Shown in pieces: positions 1-6,146 of a stretch of 15,514 nt of DNA. The stretch spans positions 1-15,514 of the forward strand of contig JAFCGF010000058.1 in NCBI GenBank assembly GCA_017608295.1. The letters are read 5' to 3'. The translations under genes were made by a program, and so were the position numbers. The notes under the pieces are model-generated. The model saw only the letters and a list, made by a program, of their open reading frames with translations, was not told the DNA's origin and made no database searches. Numbering within the stretch: position 1 is the first letter of the stretch; each line of letters opens with the position of its first letter. This stretch comes from Candidatus Woesearchaeota archaeon (lineage in GTDB: Archaea; Nanoarchaeota; Nanoarchaeia; Woesearchaeales; JAGVZT01).

Positions 1-778
1 CAACAAACTAAAATGACGCAAAATTAGCCAAAGGGCGCAAGTCCTCTCTATAGGGGGCTGAAACAAGGGCCGCCAACGGGGGTATCTTTTGCACTGATGC
101 AAAATTGAGATGTCATTTATCAGGATTGAGTCGCAACGGAGCACAGAGCCATCGGTAAATCATTGGACTTTTCGTGATTCGGCATGGCAACATGGGCCAA
201 TAATAGCAGTGCAAAGCGCACATCCAAACATTTAACGAACACATCGGCGACCGAACTTGAAAAACTATTTTGAAAAGTTATGTTCCGTGGCAGCAACCAC
301 TTATGGCTTATCCGGCTAATGAGGGCTTGACAACTCGGGAATCGGTGTCTATCCTATTTGTGAGCTGGTCTGCCAGCGGAACGTTGTCTTGCCTCACGCA
401 TAACCAGACCCAGCTCCAGCCTATGCAATCAACCCCAGCATCGCAATGGATATTACGACATGCCGGAACCCACGGTAACCGACCAAAGACTGCTTTGAGC
501 TCGGTGGTCAGTATCAAAGCCCTGATTTCATTGCTTTTCAGCACCGGTTTGTCCAAAACACGGGCTATTCGGTGGTCAGTCGTCTTATGGCCTTTCATCC
601 CGATCAGCCCAGCGAATCCACGTTGTGATATTAGCCTGCGGCCATCTTCGTGGCACGGTCAACGGGGTAATGCGACACCTGAATAGGGTAACGCCTCACA
701 AACGGTTGAAATCCAAGGGGTTGGGCTATGGGTCAACGTGAGATCGTCGCACCTCGTAGCACTGAGGCCACAAAAATG
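1..778. other. Non-coding or undetermined left region
   Basis: I find no gene here that I can support. Two overlapping reading frames exist, one at 270-686 on + and one at 308-598 on minus. Neither has a clear Shine-Dalgarno site, and the + frame looks random in composition. The minus frame reads somewhat more like a protein but matches nothing I recognise. The stretch holds a 7-bp hairpin (87-104) and a 12-nt near-direct repeat, TGACGCAAAATT (14-25) and TGATGCAAAATT (95-106). It is more AT-rich near 1-280 than the gene region. It could be the intergenic zone before the packaging module or a decayed gene. Confidence 0.5.
87..104. repeat. Small inverted repeat (hairpin)
   Basis: TTTTGCA (87-93) and TGCAAAA (98-104) are perfect complements around a CTGA loop. 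No T-run follows on either strand, so it does not look like an intrinsic terminator. The right arm overlaps the second copy of the TGAYGCAAAATT repeat. Its role is unknown, and a protein-binding site is as likely as an RNA hairpin. Confidence 0.4.
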
Positions 779-807
779 TTGACAGCCACCATAATATGCC
801 CGATAAT
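779..807 (+). promoter_or_regulatory. Sigma70-type promoter for the terS-like gene
   Basis: A perfect -35 box, TTGACA (779-784), is separated by 17 bp from GATAAT (802-807), a 5/6 match to the -10 consensus. Transcription should start about 6-8 bases after the -10, around 813-816. That is on top of the two in-frame ATGs at 814 and 817 and downstream of the ATG at 796. This is the best promoter I can see by eye in the window. Confidence 0.6.
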
Positions 808-813
808 CCGCGA

Positions 814-1425
814 ATGATGACAAACGAGCCCGACGCACAAGAGCCCACGGAACAGCCTGAGCCGCGAATCCCGCGCACCTCAGCGGAGTCGGGACGCCTG
901 GACGCGAACGCAACCCCTGACGAAGTCGCGGAAGCCGAAGCATTACAAGAGGCACACATCGACAAGCTGGCCTGTCTGCCACGGGAGATTGAGTGCTCGG
1001 ACGCGGACATCCTATTCGATTGTATCTACTTTTCATACGCTGTGACAGCGGAACGGCAAGACTGTTCGATTCGCCGGGTAAACAACGTGTGCGCTCGTTA
1101 CCGTAGAGCCCTAGCCGACCTCATAGAGCAGCGCAAGGAGGTCTTGATCGCTACGGCTGAGACAGGTATGTATGCGGGATTGCGCGAATTGACCCGTGCA
1201 ATGTCGGTCATTCACATTGAGACAGAGCCTGGGGAGAAGAGCAAAAGGAATCCGGTTAAAGACATGGCAATGCTCACGCAATCCATCACTCAGTTGGCCA
1301 ATGTGGTCCGTGATCTGCGCTCCTCGAAGCCCCGAAAGCGCGGCAAGCAGTGGGACAAGCTCGACAGCAAGGCAACTCAGTTTATCGAGGCCGTCTCGGG
1401 GGACGAAGAGACCAGCGCCGCATAA
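814..1425 (+). CDS. Probable terminase small subunit or HTH DNA-binding protein
   Basis: The product has 203 aa when started at 814. An upstream in-frame ATG at 796 lies inside the promoter spacer, so 814 or 817 is preferred. No Shine-Dalgarno site is present, which fits a leaderless mRNA. The first ~60 residues are acidic and Pro/Glu-rich. Residues ~76-100 (YAVTAERQDCSIRRVNNVCA) resemble a helix-turn-helix. A helical middle follows (ADLIEQRKEVLIATAE), and the tail is basic (KPRKRGKQ). Small terminases commonly have an N-terminal HTH, then a helical oligomerisation region, and recognise the packaging site. The gene opens the + strand run but lies ~6 kb before the large subunit. The role is inferred from architecture and could instead be a regulator. 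Confidence 0.5.
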   Translation: MMTNEPDAQEPTEQPEPRIPRTSAESGRLDANATPDEVAEAEALQEAHIDKLACLPREIECSDADILFDCIYFSYAVTAERQDCSIRRVNNVCARYRRALADLIEQRKEVLIATAETGMYAGLRELTRAMSVIHIETEPGEKSKRNPVKDMAMLTQSITQLANVVRDLRSSKPRKRGKQWDKLDSKATQFIEAVSGDEETSAA

Positions 1426-1868
1426 TATCTATTAGGGGAACTCACGAGCCCGACGTCGCCCAAGCTATAACCTGCTGTATCGCAACACCTTATCCCCGCC
1501 GCCATGCGGGCCGCGCTGCCGAATCTAGTTATTGAGACGCCGCTTCTACGTGGTTCATAAGTAGTATTCGTGGTGCTCTATGTAGTCTGACATCGGCTGA
1601 CTTGGTGCGTGGCGGGGCAGCTCGGAGATCGTGGGCGACGGCCTGCTGTGGTGGTGCGCGAGTGGCTGCGCGGAGCGGGGCGAACGGTGCAGACGGAGGC
1701 CGCCCGTACCCTCCCCCTCCCCCGGTCTCTTTTGTCCTTTATATATCGGTCCCCCAAATTTTGGGCACCCCCCCCAAGAAAGATGAGGAAATGTATTGCA
1801 TTGGATATACATATCATGTAGGGTGCGGGAAATGAGAGAGCCGAACAGGACAACGCGGGAGGAGTGAG
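1426..1868. other. Gene-free gap with pyrimidine tract and small dyads
   Basis: About 440 bases carry no convincing gene. Several short frames overlap on both strands, but none has a good ribosome site. The gap contains a small dyad, CCCGC-N6-GCGGG (1495-1510), a C/T-rich run at about 1703-1740, a near-palindrome CCCAAATTTTGGG (1753-1765) and a run of eight C (1768-1775). It lies just after the terS-like gene and just before the small-gene operon, so it may hold that operon's promoter or a packaging site. I could not identify a good -35/-10 pair. Confidence 0.4.
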
Positions 1869-2036
1869 ATGAAGAAGGCTATTGGATTGACGGCGGGTGT
1901 AAGTGTGGTGGTTGCGATTGTGAGCGGGCTGGTGTTCCCGTGGGTGTTCGGACAGTTGGCCCCGATGATGGGACTATTGGCGGGCCTCGCGGCAGGGTTC
2001 ACGTGTATGGGCTACGGGCTGAGTCGCTGGGGTTAA
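1869..2036 (+). CDS. Small two-helix membrane protein
   Basis: This 55-aa protein begins MKKAIGLTAG and has two hydrophobic stretches, about residues 5-26 and 31-50, split by a short FGQLAP turn. Almost no soluble sequence remains, so it should sit in the inner membrane with both ends on the same side. A GGGAGGAG Shine-Dalgarno lies 5 bases upstream of the ATG. It is the first gene of the small-gene run. Size and topology would suit a class II holin, but no lysis enzyme is visible nearby and many phage membrane miniproteins look like this. I do not assign a function. Confidence 0.65.
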   Translation: MKKAIGLTAGVSVVVAIVSGLVFPWVFGQLAPMMGLLAGLAAGFTCMGYGLSRWG

Positions 2037-2058
2037 TTCTGAGCGGGAGGAGTGAACG

Positions 2059-2331
2059 ATGGCGAAAGCAGTGCTGGCGATACCAGAGGAGTCGGTTGCG
2101 CAGGTCGTAGCAATCATCCGGGCCGGGCTGGATGCGCTGAGCAAGCGGGAAGTGCGGCTAGGCCGCGAGATTGAATCAGAGTTGCGCAGGTGGTGCGCGT
2201 CCGAGTTGGCGTATAGCAAAAATAAAAAAGCCACACACGACTTCGACTGGGAGATGATAATGGGAGATCAAACAGGAGGAGTGAACGATGGCGAAACGAC
2301 TGACAGGCTGGAGCACATGGTCACTGGATGA
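2059..2331 (+). CDS. Hypothetical 90-aa protein with FDWEM motif
   Basis: Family not recognised. The protein is 90 aa, mostly helical by composition (about residues 10-55), with a single Cys at position 46. A DFDWEM motif at residues 61-66 recurs as DFDWDM in the 2500-2772 product. The Shine-Dalgarno GGGAGGAG sits 7 bases before the ATG. The region from the Shine-Dalgarno through the first three codons is an exact 22-nt copy of the one at 2275-2296. Its last 44 bases overlap the start of the next gene, so the part after the motif may be under dual-coding constraint. A soluble phage accessory protein is the most I can say. Confidence 0.72.
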   Translation: MAKAVLAIPEESVAQVVAIIRAGLDALSKREVRLGREIESELRRWCASELAYSKNKKATHDFDWEMIMGDQTGGVNDGETTDRLEHMVTG

Positions 2332-2503
2332 CATACTCTACAAGCACGGCGTGCGCGTGTGGACTCAGACCCTATGCTCAAGAGCGCGGCACGCGCAATG
2401 TGCGAAGAGCAAGAGGTGCTGCCGAGGCTTAGGTCTCGCCCCCGAGATGGCAGGCAAGGAGTACGCGAAGTGCAGGCGAGTTACGGTTGAGGTGAGCAGA
2501 TGA
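2288..2503 (+). CDS. Hypothetical small basic Cys-rich protein
   Basis: The protein is 71 aa, strongly basic, with Cys at positions 30, 38, 44, 45 and 62. The grouping could bind a metal, but it does not match a zinc-finger spacing I know. A strong GGAGGAG site precedes the ATG, and the start region duplicates that of the preceding gene (both begin MAK), though the rest of the two proteins is unrelated. It ends in an ATGA overlap with the next gene, which supports translation. Composition is odd enough that a non-functional frame carrying a copied start region remains possible. Confidence 0.58.
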   Translation: MAKRLTGWSTWSLDDILYKHGVRVWTQTLCSRARHAQCAKSKRCCRGLGLAPEMAGKEYAKCRRVTVEVSR

Positions 2504-2772
2504 GCGGCGGGAAGTTGATGCAAGATTTTGATTGGGACATGCTAATCGAAGAGGCTGCGGCTGTGGCCGAAGTACAAAATCGGAGAGAATCCGAGGCAAT
2601 GAGGGGCGAACCGATGGGGTCGCGTATGACAGCGCGGGAGCTATGGACGTTTCGGCGCATGACCGGCGACCCTGATTGCCCATGGGACTGGGACATGGTT
2701 GGGCTACGGGCGTACTGCGACAGGGTAGGGTGTGCCGTGCCGGATCCGGCAAGGTTTGAGGAGTCCGAATGA
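2500..2772 (+). CDS. Hypothetical acidic 90-aa protein with two (F/W)DWDM motifs
   Basis: Family not recognised. DFDWDM occurs at residues 9-14 and WDWDM at 62-66, the latter inside CPWDWDMVGLRAYC. The first motif resembles DFDWEM in the 2059-2331 product, and the codons differ at third positions, which points to conservation at the protein level. The stretch between the motifs is helical and charged. A GAGGTGAG Shine-Dalgarno precedes the ATG. The start overlaps the upstream stop (ATGA) and the end overlaps the next start (ATGA), so translation is probably coupled. Confidence 0.78.
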   Translation: MSGGKLMQDFDWDMLIEEAAAVAEVQNRRESEAMRGEPMGSRMTARELWTFRRMTGDPDCPWDWDMVGLRAYCDRVGCAVPDPARFEESE

Positions 2773-3188
2773 ACACAGGGCTACATAATGCGGCGTATGG
2801 CGACGAGCTGCTCGTCATACAGGAATTGCGCAGTGTTCCGAACAAGGTGAAGGGCCGAGTGGTAGTCACGCGGACCAGCCATGGCGGCTACGGTGACATG
2901 CTACTCATAGACAATATCGAGGGTGCGAAGCCCTGTGAGGGTTATCCGGTCGAGAAGGCCACGGGGCGGCCCGCTTTCGGGGGTACTGCGGGTGCGGGCC
3001 TGATTTACTGCGCGCTGGACAGCGAGATGGCGACGGAGACCGTGCGGATACGGGGTCTGTACGATGCCAAGCGGCGATTGCAGAAGCGGCTACGCGGGGC
3101 GAAGAATGTACGGGATTACGTGGCTGGGCTGGTAGAAGTGGCTGGCGCGTTGTGGGACGAGTGGGGCTTTGAGAAGGAGGCGGAATGA
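2769..3188 (+). CDS. Hypothetical 139-aa protein
   Basis: Family not recognised. The N-terminal half is beta-rich and glycine-rich (VKGRVVVTRTSHGGYGDM, about residues 28-45, with further Gly at 70-78). The C-terminal half is helical and basic then acidic (YDAKRRLQKRLRGAKNVRDY, about residues 98-117), ending EKEAE. It could be a small nucleic-acid-binding fold, but no diagnostic motif is seen. The GAGGAG Shine-Dalgarno lies within the end of the previous gene and the start overlaps its stop. The end overlaps the next start in ATGA. Confidence 0.82.
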   Translation: MNTGLHNAAYGDELLVIQELRSVPNKVKGRVVVTRTSHGGYGDMLLIDNIEGAKPCEGYPVEKATGRPAFGGTAGAGLIYCALDSEMATETVRIRGLYDAKRRLQKRLRGAKNVRDYVAGLVEVAGALWDEWGFEKEAE

Positions 3189-3415
3189 CAGAACAGACGC
3201 AACCTATGGGAATCGAAGTGTGTATCAAACCGAAAGTGGATTTGCCAGACAACCCTTCGCATGAGGATTTTGGTGGCAGGGCCAGCCGGTTTGTCATGTT
3301 CACTACTGGCGATGCAGAGCGGGACAAGCGGGCCATTGATGGGCTGGCCGACTCGCTGCGCAGGGCCGTAGGGATGGCGCAACTGATAGAAAAGGCGCGG
3401 GAGGAGGCGGAATGA
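3185..3415 (+). CDS. Hypothetical 76-aa protein
   Basis: Family not recognised. The first half looks beta-stranded (IEVCIKPKVDLP, SRFVMFTTGD). The second half is one long amphipathic helix (about residues 45-76: KRAIDGLADSLRRAVGMAQL and the acidic tail). The Shine-Dalgarno AGGAGG lies 4 bases before the ATG. The start is an ATGA overlap with the preceding gene, and the end forms the same kind of overlap with the next. The 14 bases around both junctions are identical (3175-3188 and 3402-3415). Confidence 0.78.
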   Translation: MTEQTQPMGIEVCIKPKVDLPDNPSHEDFGGRASRFVMFTTGDAERDKRAIDGLADSLRRAVGMAQLIEKAREEAE

Positions 3416-3660
3416 TCGTAGTGACACTAATATTTGGCGGGTCGGCCCTGCTGGTTGTCGGGCTGTGGTGGGGCGCGGCGCTGAGGCGGGTTGACGAAAT
3501 GGCGAGATACCAGGAGCGGGTGAAGGGCGAGCAAAGAATCGAGCAGGCAGTCAGGCGGGTAGAGAAGTTGCAGAGCGGGGGGACCGAGCAGGACGCGGCG
3601 TGGCACCGTTCGGTTGCGAGGCACGTCAGGGGAGGGCGAGAGAATGAAAACGGAAGCTGA
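3412..3660 (+). CDS. Small membrane-anchored coiled-coil protein
   Basis: The 82-aa protein has one N-terminal transmembrane segment (about residues 2-23, VVTLIFGGSALLVVGLWWGA) followed by Arg-Arg and a charged helix (about 25-55) likely to form a coiled coil. The positive residues after the segment predict a cytoplasmic C-terminal domain. This shape recalls i-spanins (Rz), but those have the long domain in the periplasm and an endolysin neighbour, neither of which I see. GGAGGAGG precedes the start. The last 17 bases overlap the next gene. Confidence 0.78.
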   Translation: MIVVTLIFGGSALLVVGLWWGAALRRVDEMARYQERVKGEQRIEQAVRRVEKLQSGGTEQDAAWHRSVARHVRGGRENENGS

Positions 3661-4081
3661 ATTACTGGGAGACTGTGCCCGATGGCACGAAGCGAAGGCG
3701 TGGAGCATAAGGAGGCTTCTCGGGGGTCAGCTAGGGAAACTGCGGCGCTGGCCGGAATGTGTGGCGTTTGACGAATACGAGATCATGGCAAATCGACACG
3801 AAAAGTGGGCGCACGCACTCAGGTCGCGGGACCGAGATGATTGCGGGCCAGCCTTGTTCGTGACACAGGATTCGCGAGGGCGATTTGAATGCGTGCGTGA
3901 CGGGGAGAGCGGATCGTGTGTTGCCGGTCGCGGTGCGTCGGTTTTAGAAGCGGTGGGCGCGTGGGCGATTTATTCGCAGAAAGTCAGCATATTGTGCAAG
4001 CCGCCAGCCGTGCTGCGTGATTATGCCGTGGCGACGGATTATGACGAACTGAGCTTCAAGGACGCGCCGTCACGCGATTGA
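3644..4081 (+). CDS. Hypothetical 145-aa protein
   Basis: Family not recognised. I chose the ATG at 3644, behind GGGGAGGG, over an in-frame TTG at 3614 that lacks a ribosome site. The N-terminal third is helical and Trp/Arg-rich (CARWHEAKAWSIRRLLGGQL). The middle (about residues 70-105) is beta-like with Cys residues (GRFECVRDGESGSCVAGRGA). The C-terminal third is helical and then strand-like. No signal peptide or membrane segment is visible. It overlaps the previous gene by 17 bases and is followed by a 13-base gap. Confidence 0.82.
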   Translation: MKTEAELLGDCARWHEAKAWSIRRLLGGQLGKLRRWPECVAFDEYEIMANRHEKWAHALRSRDRDDCGPALFVTQDSRGRFECVRDGESGSCVAGRGASVLEAVGAWAIYSQKVSILCKPPAVLRDYAVATDYDELSFKDAPSRD

Positions 4082-4094
4082 GGGGGAGAGAAAG

Positions 4095-4460
4095 ATGCTT
4101 GACGATACGGCGAGCCGGGAGGAGCACTATCGCGCTGCCGATGTTTTTAACTCATGCGCGGTAAAACACGAAGATAAGAACGGGGTGACGATATTCGAGG
4201 CGGACCCTCAGATTGAGAATGTTAATCTGGACGTGGTTACGGGGGTGCCCGATGCCATGTTGCAACTGGCCCTCACATTCAAGACAAACGGCAAAAACTA
4301 CCGGCAGGGATTCGTGTTTGCGCGTGGGTCTGGCCTGCGGGAGATAGCAGCGGTGGCGAGGAGCATGGCAGATTCGCTTGAACGGGTCGCCGATGGCTGG
4401 CGGTATGAACCAAAGACGGGGCAGATAGATGGGCAAGAACAAGACGGTGCGGCGGTATAA
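4095..4460 (+). CDS. Hypothetical 121-aa protein
   Basis: Family not recognised. The fold looks alpha/beta. The central part has beta-strands around TIFEADPQIENVNLDVVTG and MLQLALTFKTNGKNYRQGFV (about residues 32-75), and the C-terminal helix is around REIAAVARSMADSLERVADG (about 82-101). A very strong GGGGGAG Shine-Dalgarno precedes the ATG. The last 32 bases overlap the next gene. It is soluble and without cysteine clusters or known catalytic motifs. Its place in the operon suggests an early or accessory role, but nothing more specific can be said. Confidence 0.82.
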   Translation: MLDDTASREEHYRAADVFNSCAVKHEDKNGVTIFEADPQIENVNLDVVTGVPDAMLQLALTFKTNGKNYRQGFVFARGSGLREIAAVARSMADSLERVADGWRYEPKTGQIDGQEQDGAAV

Positions 4461-4773
4461 CAGGCTGCTATTCGCTCGGGTCGACGATGAGGACCGGGCG
4501 CACCTTGACACCCTGTGTCGGGAGTGGCCCACCACCATATCGCTGTTCATGCGCGGTGCGATACGGCGCGAGTGGCGGCTGCGCCTTGAGCGGAAGCGGC
4601 ATACTGAGCGGCGTCGGGCCGAGGCAGAAGAGACGGAGGAGACAGGGGAGACGCGGAAAGCGGGGGGTAACACGGACACGGAGCAGGACCATGACGAAAC
4701 GACAATTAGCGAGACAGAAGGCGATGATGCCGGGCGCGATGCGCGTGACCCGTATGTGGCACTCGATGGCTGA
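4429..4773 (+). CDS. Ribbon-helix-helix-like DNA-binding protein candidate
   Basis: The protein is 114 aa. Residues ~11-50 read as a ribbon-helix-helix unit: strand RLLFARVD, helix EDRAHLDTLCREW, turn with Ser, then helix SLFMRGAIRREWRLRLER. This fits the CopG/MetJ/Arc pattern by eye. A long Arg-rich then acidic tail follows (about residues 55-114). RHH proteins bind short DNA inverted repeats as dimers and often act as repressors. It is the only obvious site-specific DNA-binding candidate in the small-gene run and so could act on the paired dyads at 9411 and 13128, which is inference only. Its 5' and 3' ends overlap both neighbours, and its ribosome site (GGGG) is modest. Confidence 0.7.
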   Translation: MGKNKTVRRYNRLLFARVDDEDRAHLDTLCREWPTTISLFMRGAIRREWRLRLERKRHTERRRAEAEETEETGETRKAGGNTDTEQDHDETTISETEGDDAGRDARDPYVALDG

Positions 4774-4912
4774 GCGATTGCAGGCGAACGGCAATCTGGG
4801 TGCGTTTCTGACGAGCGAAGGGTTTGACGTAGGTCGAGACGTGTACTGCGAGAACGTAGCCGGGTGGCACGGCACGCTGAAGATGTGGCAGTGGGTGAAG
4901 GAGGAACATTGA
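4691..4912 (+). CDS. Hypothetical 73-aa protein
   Basis: Family not recognised. The first ~25 residues are basic and Met-rich (MTKRQLARQKAMMPGAMRVT). The C-terminal part (MAERLQANGNLGAFLTSEGF to the end) looks compact and Trp-containing. Start choice is uncertain. The ATG at 4691 has GGAGCAGG upstream but overlaps the previous gene by 83 bases. An in-frame ATG at 4766 would give 48 aa and overlap the previous stop by only a few bases, but it lacks a clear ribosome site. The reading frame ends one base before the next gene. Confidence 0.6.
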   Translation: MTKRQLARQKAMMPGAMRVTRMWHSMAERLQANGNLGAFLTSEGFDVGRDVYCENVAGWHGTLKMWQWVKEEH

Positions 4913-4913
4913 A

Positions 4914-5060
4914 ATGGTAGTGGTACTGACAATTTGCGCGGTTGTGTTGCTGTGCGTTGCTGGCGGGTGCGTCTTTCTTGCGATTGCGTGTCAGACGGCA
5001 CTTAATCTGGACAAAGAGAAACGGCGACTGGAAAGCGAACGCAGGGCGGGTAGCGAGTGA
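4914..5060 (+). CDS. Small single-pass membrane protein
   Basis: The 48-aa protein is one long hydrophobic segment (residues 2-30, LTICAVVLLCVAGGCVFLAI core) followed by a charged helix (DKEKRRLESERRAG). The charge pattern places the C-terminus in the cytoplasm. Four Cys occur in or near the membrane segment. The nearby cysteines do not fit a clean lipobox. The ATG follows the previous stop by one base, with AAGGAGG upstream inside the previous gene. The stop overlaps the GTG start of the methyltransferase (GTGA), so the two are probably translated together. The function is unknown. Confidence 0.6.
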   Translation: MVVVLTICAVVLLCVAGGCVFLAIACQTALNLDKEKRRLESERRAGSE

Positions 5061-5680
5061 AACTCAATCTCGGATGCGGTGCTTGGCCGAAGCAGGGCTA
5101 TGTCAATGTCGACCTGTGCGCGGAAGGTGCGGATGTGTTGCACGATTTGAATGTGGTGCCTTACCCGTTCGCGGATGATAGCTTCGAGATCATCGACGCC
5201 GACCACGTACTTGAACATATCGAAGACCCGTTCATGGTCATGCGGGAGATACGCCGAATTGGCAAGGCCGGGTGCCGAGTATCGCTGCGTGTCCCACATT
5301 TTTCGCGCGGCTTCAATCATCCCGAGCACTTGCAAGGCTTTGACGTATCCTTTCCGCTGTACTTCGATCCGACGTTTAAGGGCGGGTATCGCGGGCCAGA
5401 GTTTGTGTTGCGCCGGGTGAAATTGCACTGGTTCGCGCAGCCGTACCTGAAGAAGACGGTTTTGGCACCTTGGTGGTACTACATGGGCCGAGCTGGCGGG
5501 TTTCTCATTGATCTCTGCGCCAACATCTCGCCACTGCTCTGCTCCCGGCTCTGGTGCTTCTGGGTCGGCGGGTTCGAGGAGATAGAATTTGTGTTCAGTG
5601 TGGTGAAAGGTGCCCATTTGCGGCATATTGCGATAAAGAGGAGTGAGTTATGGAGCAAAAGGAGATACAATGAGCGGTGA
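5057..5680 (+). CDS. Class I SAM-dependent methyltransferase
   Basis: The 207-aa protein starts at GTG 5057, overlapping the upstream stop. Motif I is LNLGCG at residues 3-8 (GxG loop), with Asp19 ending the second strand (VNVD), the residue that usually holds the SAM ribose. The post-motif region is FEIIDADHVLEHIEDP (43-58), the DHVLEH pattern typical of Methyltransf_11-like enzymes. RVPHF follows in the next strand. The C-terminal ~70 residues are unusually aromatic and hydrophobic (WWYYMGRAGGFLIDLCANIS), which may form the substrate pocket or contact a membrane. The substrate is unknown. No DPPY or PC motif of DNA methylases is seen, so a small-molecule, glycan, lipid or protein substrate is more likely. 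Confidence 0.88.
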   Translation: MKLNLGCGAWPKQGYVNVDLCAEGADVLHDLNVVPYPFADDSFEIIDADHVLEHIEDPFMVMREIRRIGKAGCRVSLRVPHFSRGFNHPEHLQGFDVSFPLYFDPTFKGGYRGPEFVLRRVKLHWFAQPYLKKTVLAPWWYYMGRAGGFLIDLCANISPLLCSRLWCFWVGGFEEIEFVFSVVKGAHLRHIAIKRSELWSKRRYNER

Positions 5681-6146
5681 ATTTTATTACACAACACCAA
5701 AGGGCGAATTAGTGCGCAGCGACAAACTTGATATTGTCGCGTTGCCGCCGATGCCCGATATCGAGACGCTGAATACAAACGGATATGGGCTCGGGGAGCC
5801 ATGCCCGAGAGTGCCGGTCGTGGGTGAGGATCTGTGGATATCGCCAAGTTGCCCAACCGTAGTTGTGGGACACGGCCCATGTGACCACCCCAGCGCGAGC
5901 ATGTACCACGGCCTGCGCTGGATAATCAAGAGACTTGTTACCCCGCAGGAAAGGCCAAAACCGGAGGCCGAGGCCGTAGCCCTTGCCAAGTGGTTTCACG
6001 ACACCTACGAACGCCTTGCACCGCAATATCAATATGAGACGCGACCAGAAACGCGGGAGTTCAAGGTGGATTCTTCTAATGGCCGATTGATGATTGCCAC
6101 GTGCCAAGAGATGATTAACCGAAGCCGGTCCGTAGAAGCGGAATGA
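5670..6146 (+). CDS. Hypothetical 158-aa protein
   Basis: Family not recognised. The ATG at 5670 follows AAAGGAG with good spacing. A GTG at 5643 in the same frame is less likely. The N-terminal half is Pro/Gly-rich and loop-like with two Cys residues. The C-terminal half is helical (about residues 90-125, PEAEAVALAKWFHDTYERLA). It overlaps the methyltransferase end by 11 bases. Its TGA stop (6144-6146) directly abuts the stop of the minus-strand gene at 6147, leaving no room for a terminator. I see no membrane segment and no catalytic motif. Confidence 0.82.
   Translation: MSGEFYYTTPKGELVRSDKLDIVALPPMPDIETLNTNGYGLGEPCPRVPVVGEDLWISPSCPTVVVGHGPCDHPSASMYHGLRWIIKRLVTPQERPKPEAEAVALAKWFHDTYERLAPQYQYETRPETREFKVDSSNGRLMIATCQEMINRSRSVEAE

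Noticed and set aside
308..598. 96-aa minus-strand frame
   Set aside because: It reads more like protein than its + overlap, but has no ribosome site and no family I recognise. Not enough to call a gene, though a decayed gene is possible.
270..686. 138-aa + strand frame
   Set aside because: Composition is Ser/Pro/Trp-rich and random-looking, there is no Shine-Dalgarno, and it overlaps another frame on the opposite strand.
4914..5060. Spanin-like lipoprotein reading of the 48-aa membrane protein
   Set aside because: Cysteines are present, but no proper lipobox (Leu at -3) precedes any of them, and there is no endolysin or partner spanin nearby.
4991..5626. 211-aa minus-strand frame
   Set aside because: Antisense to the methyltransferase, whose SAM motifs show the + strand is the coding one.
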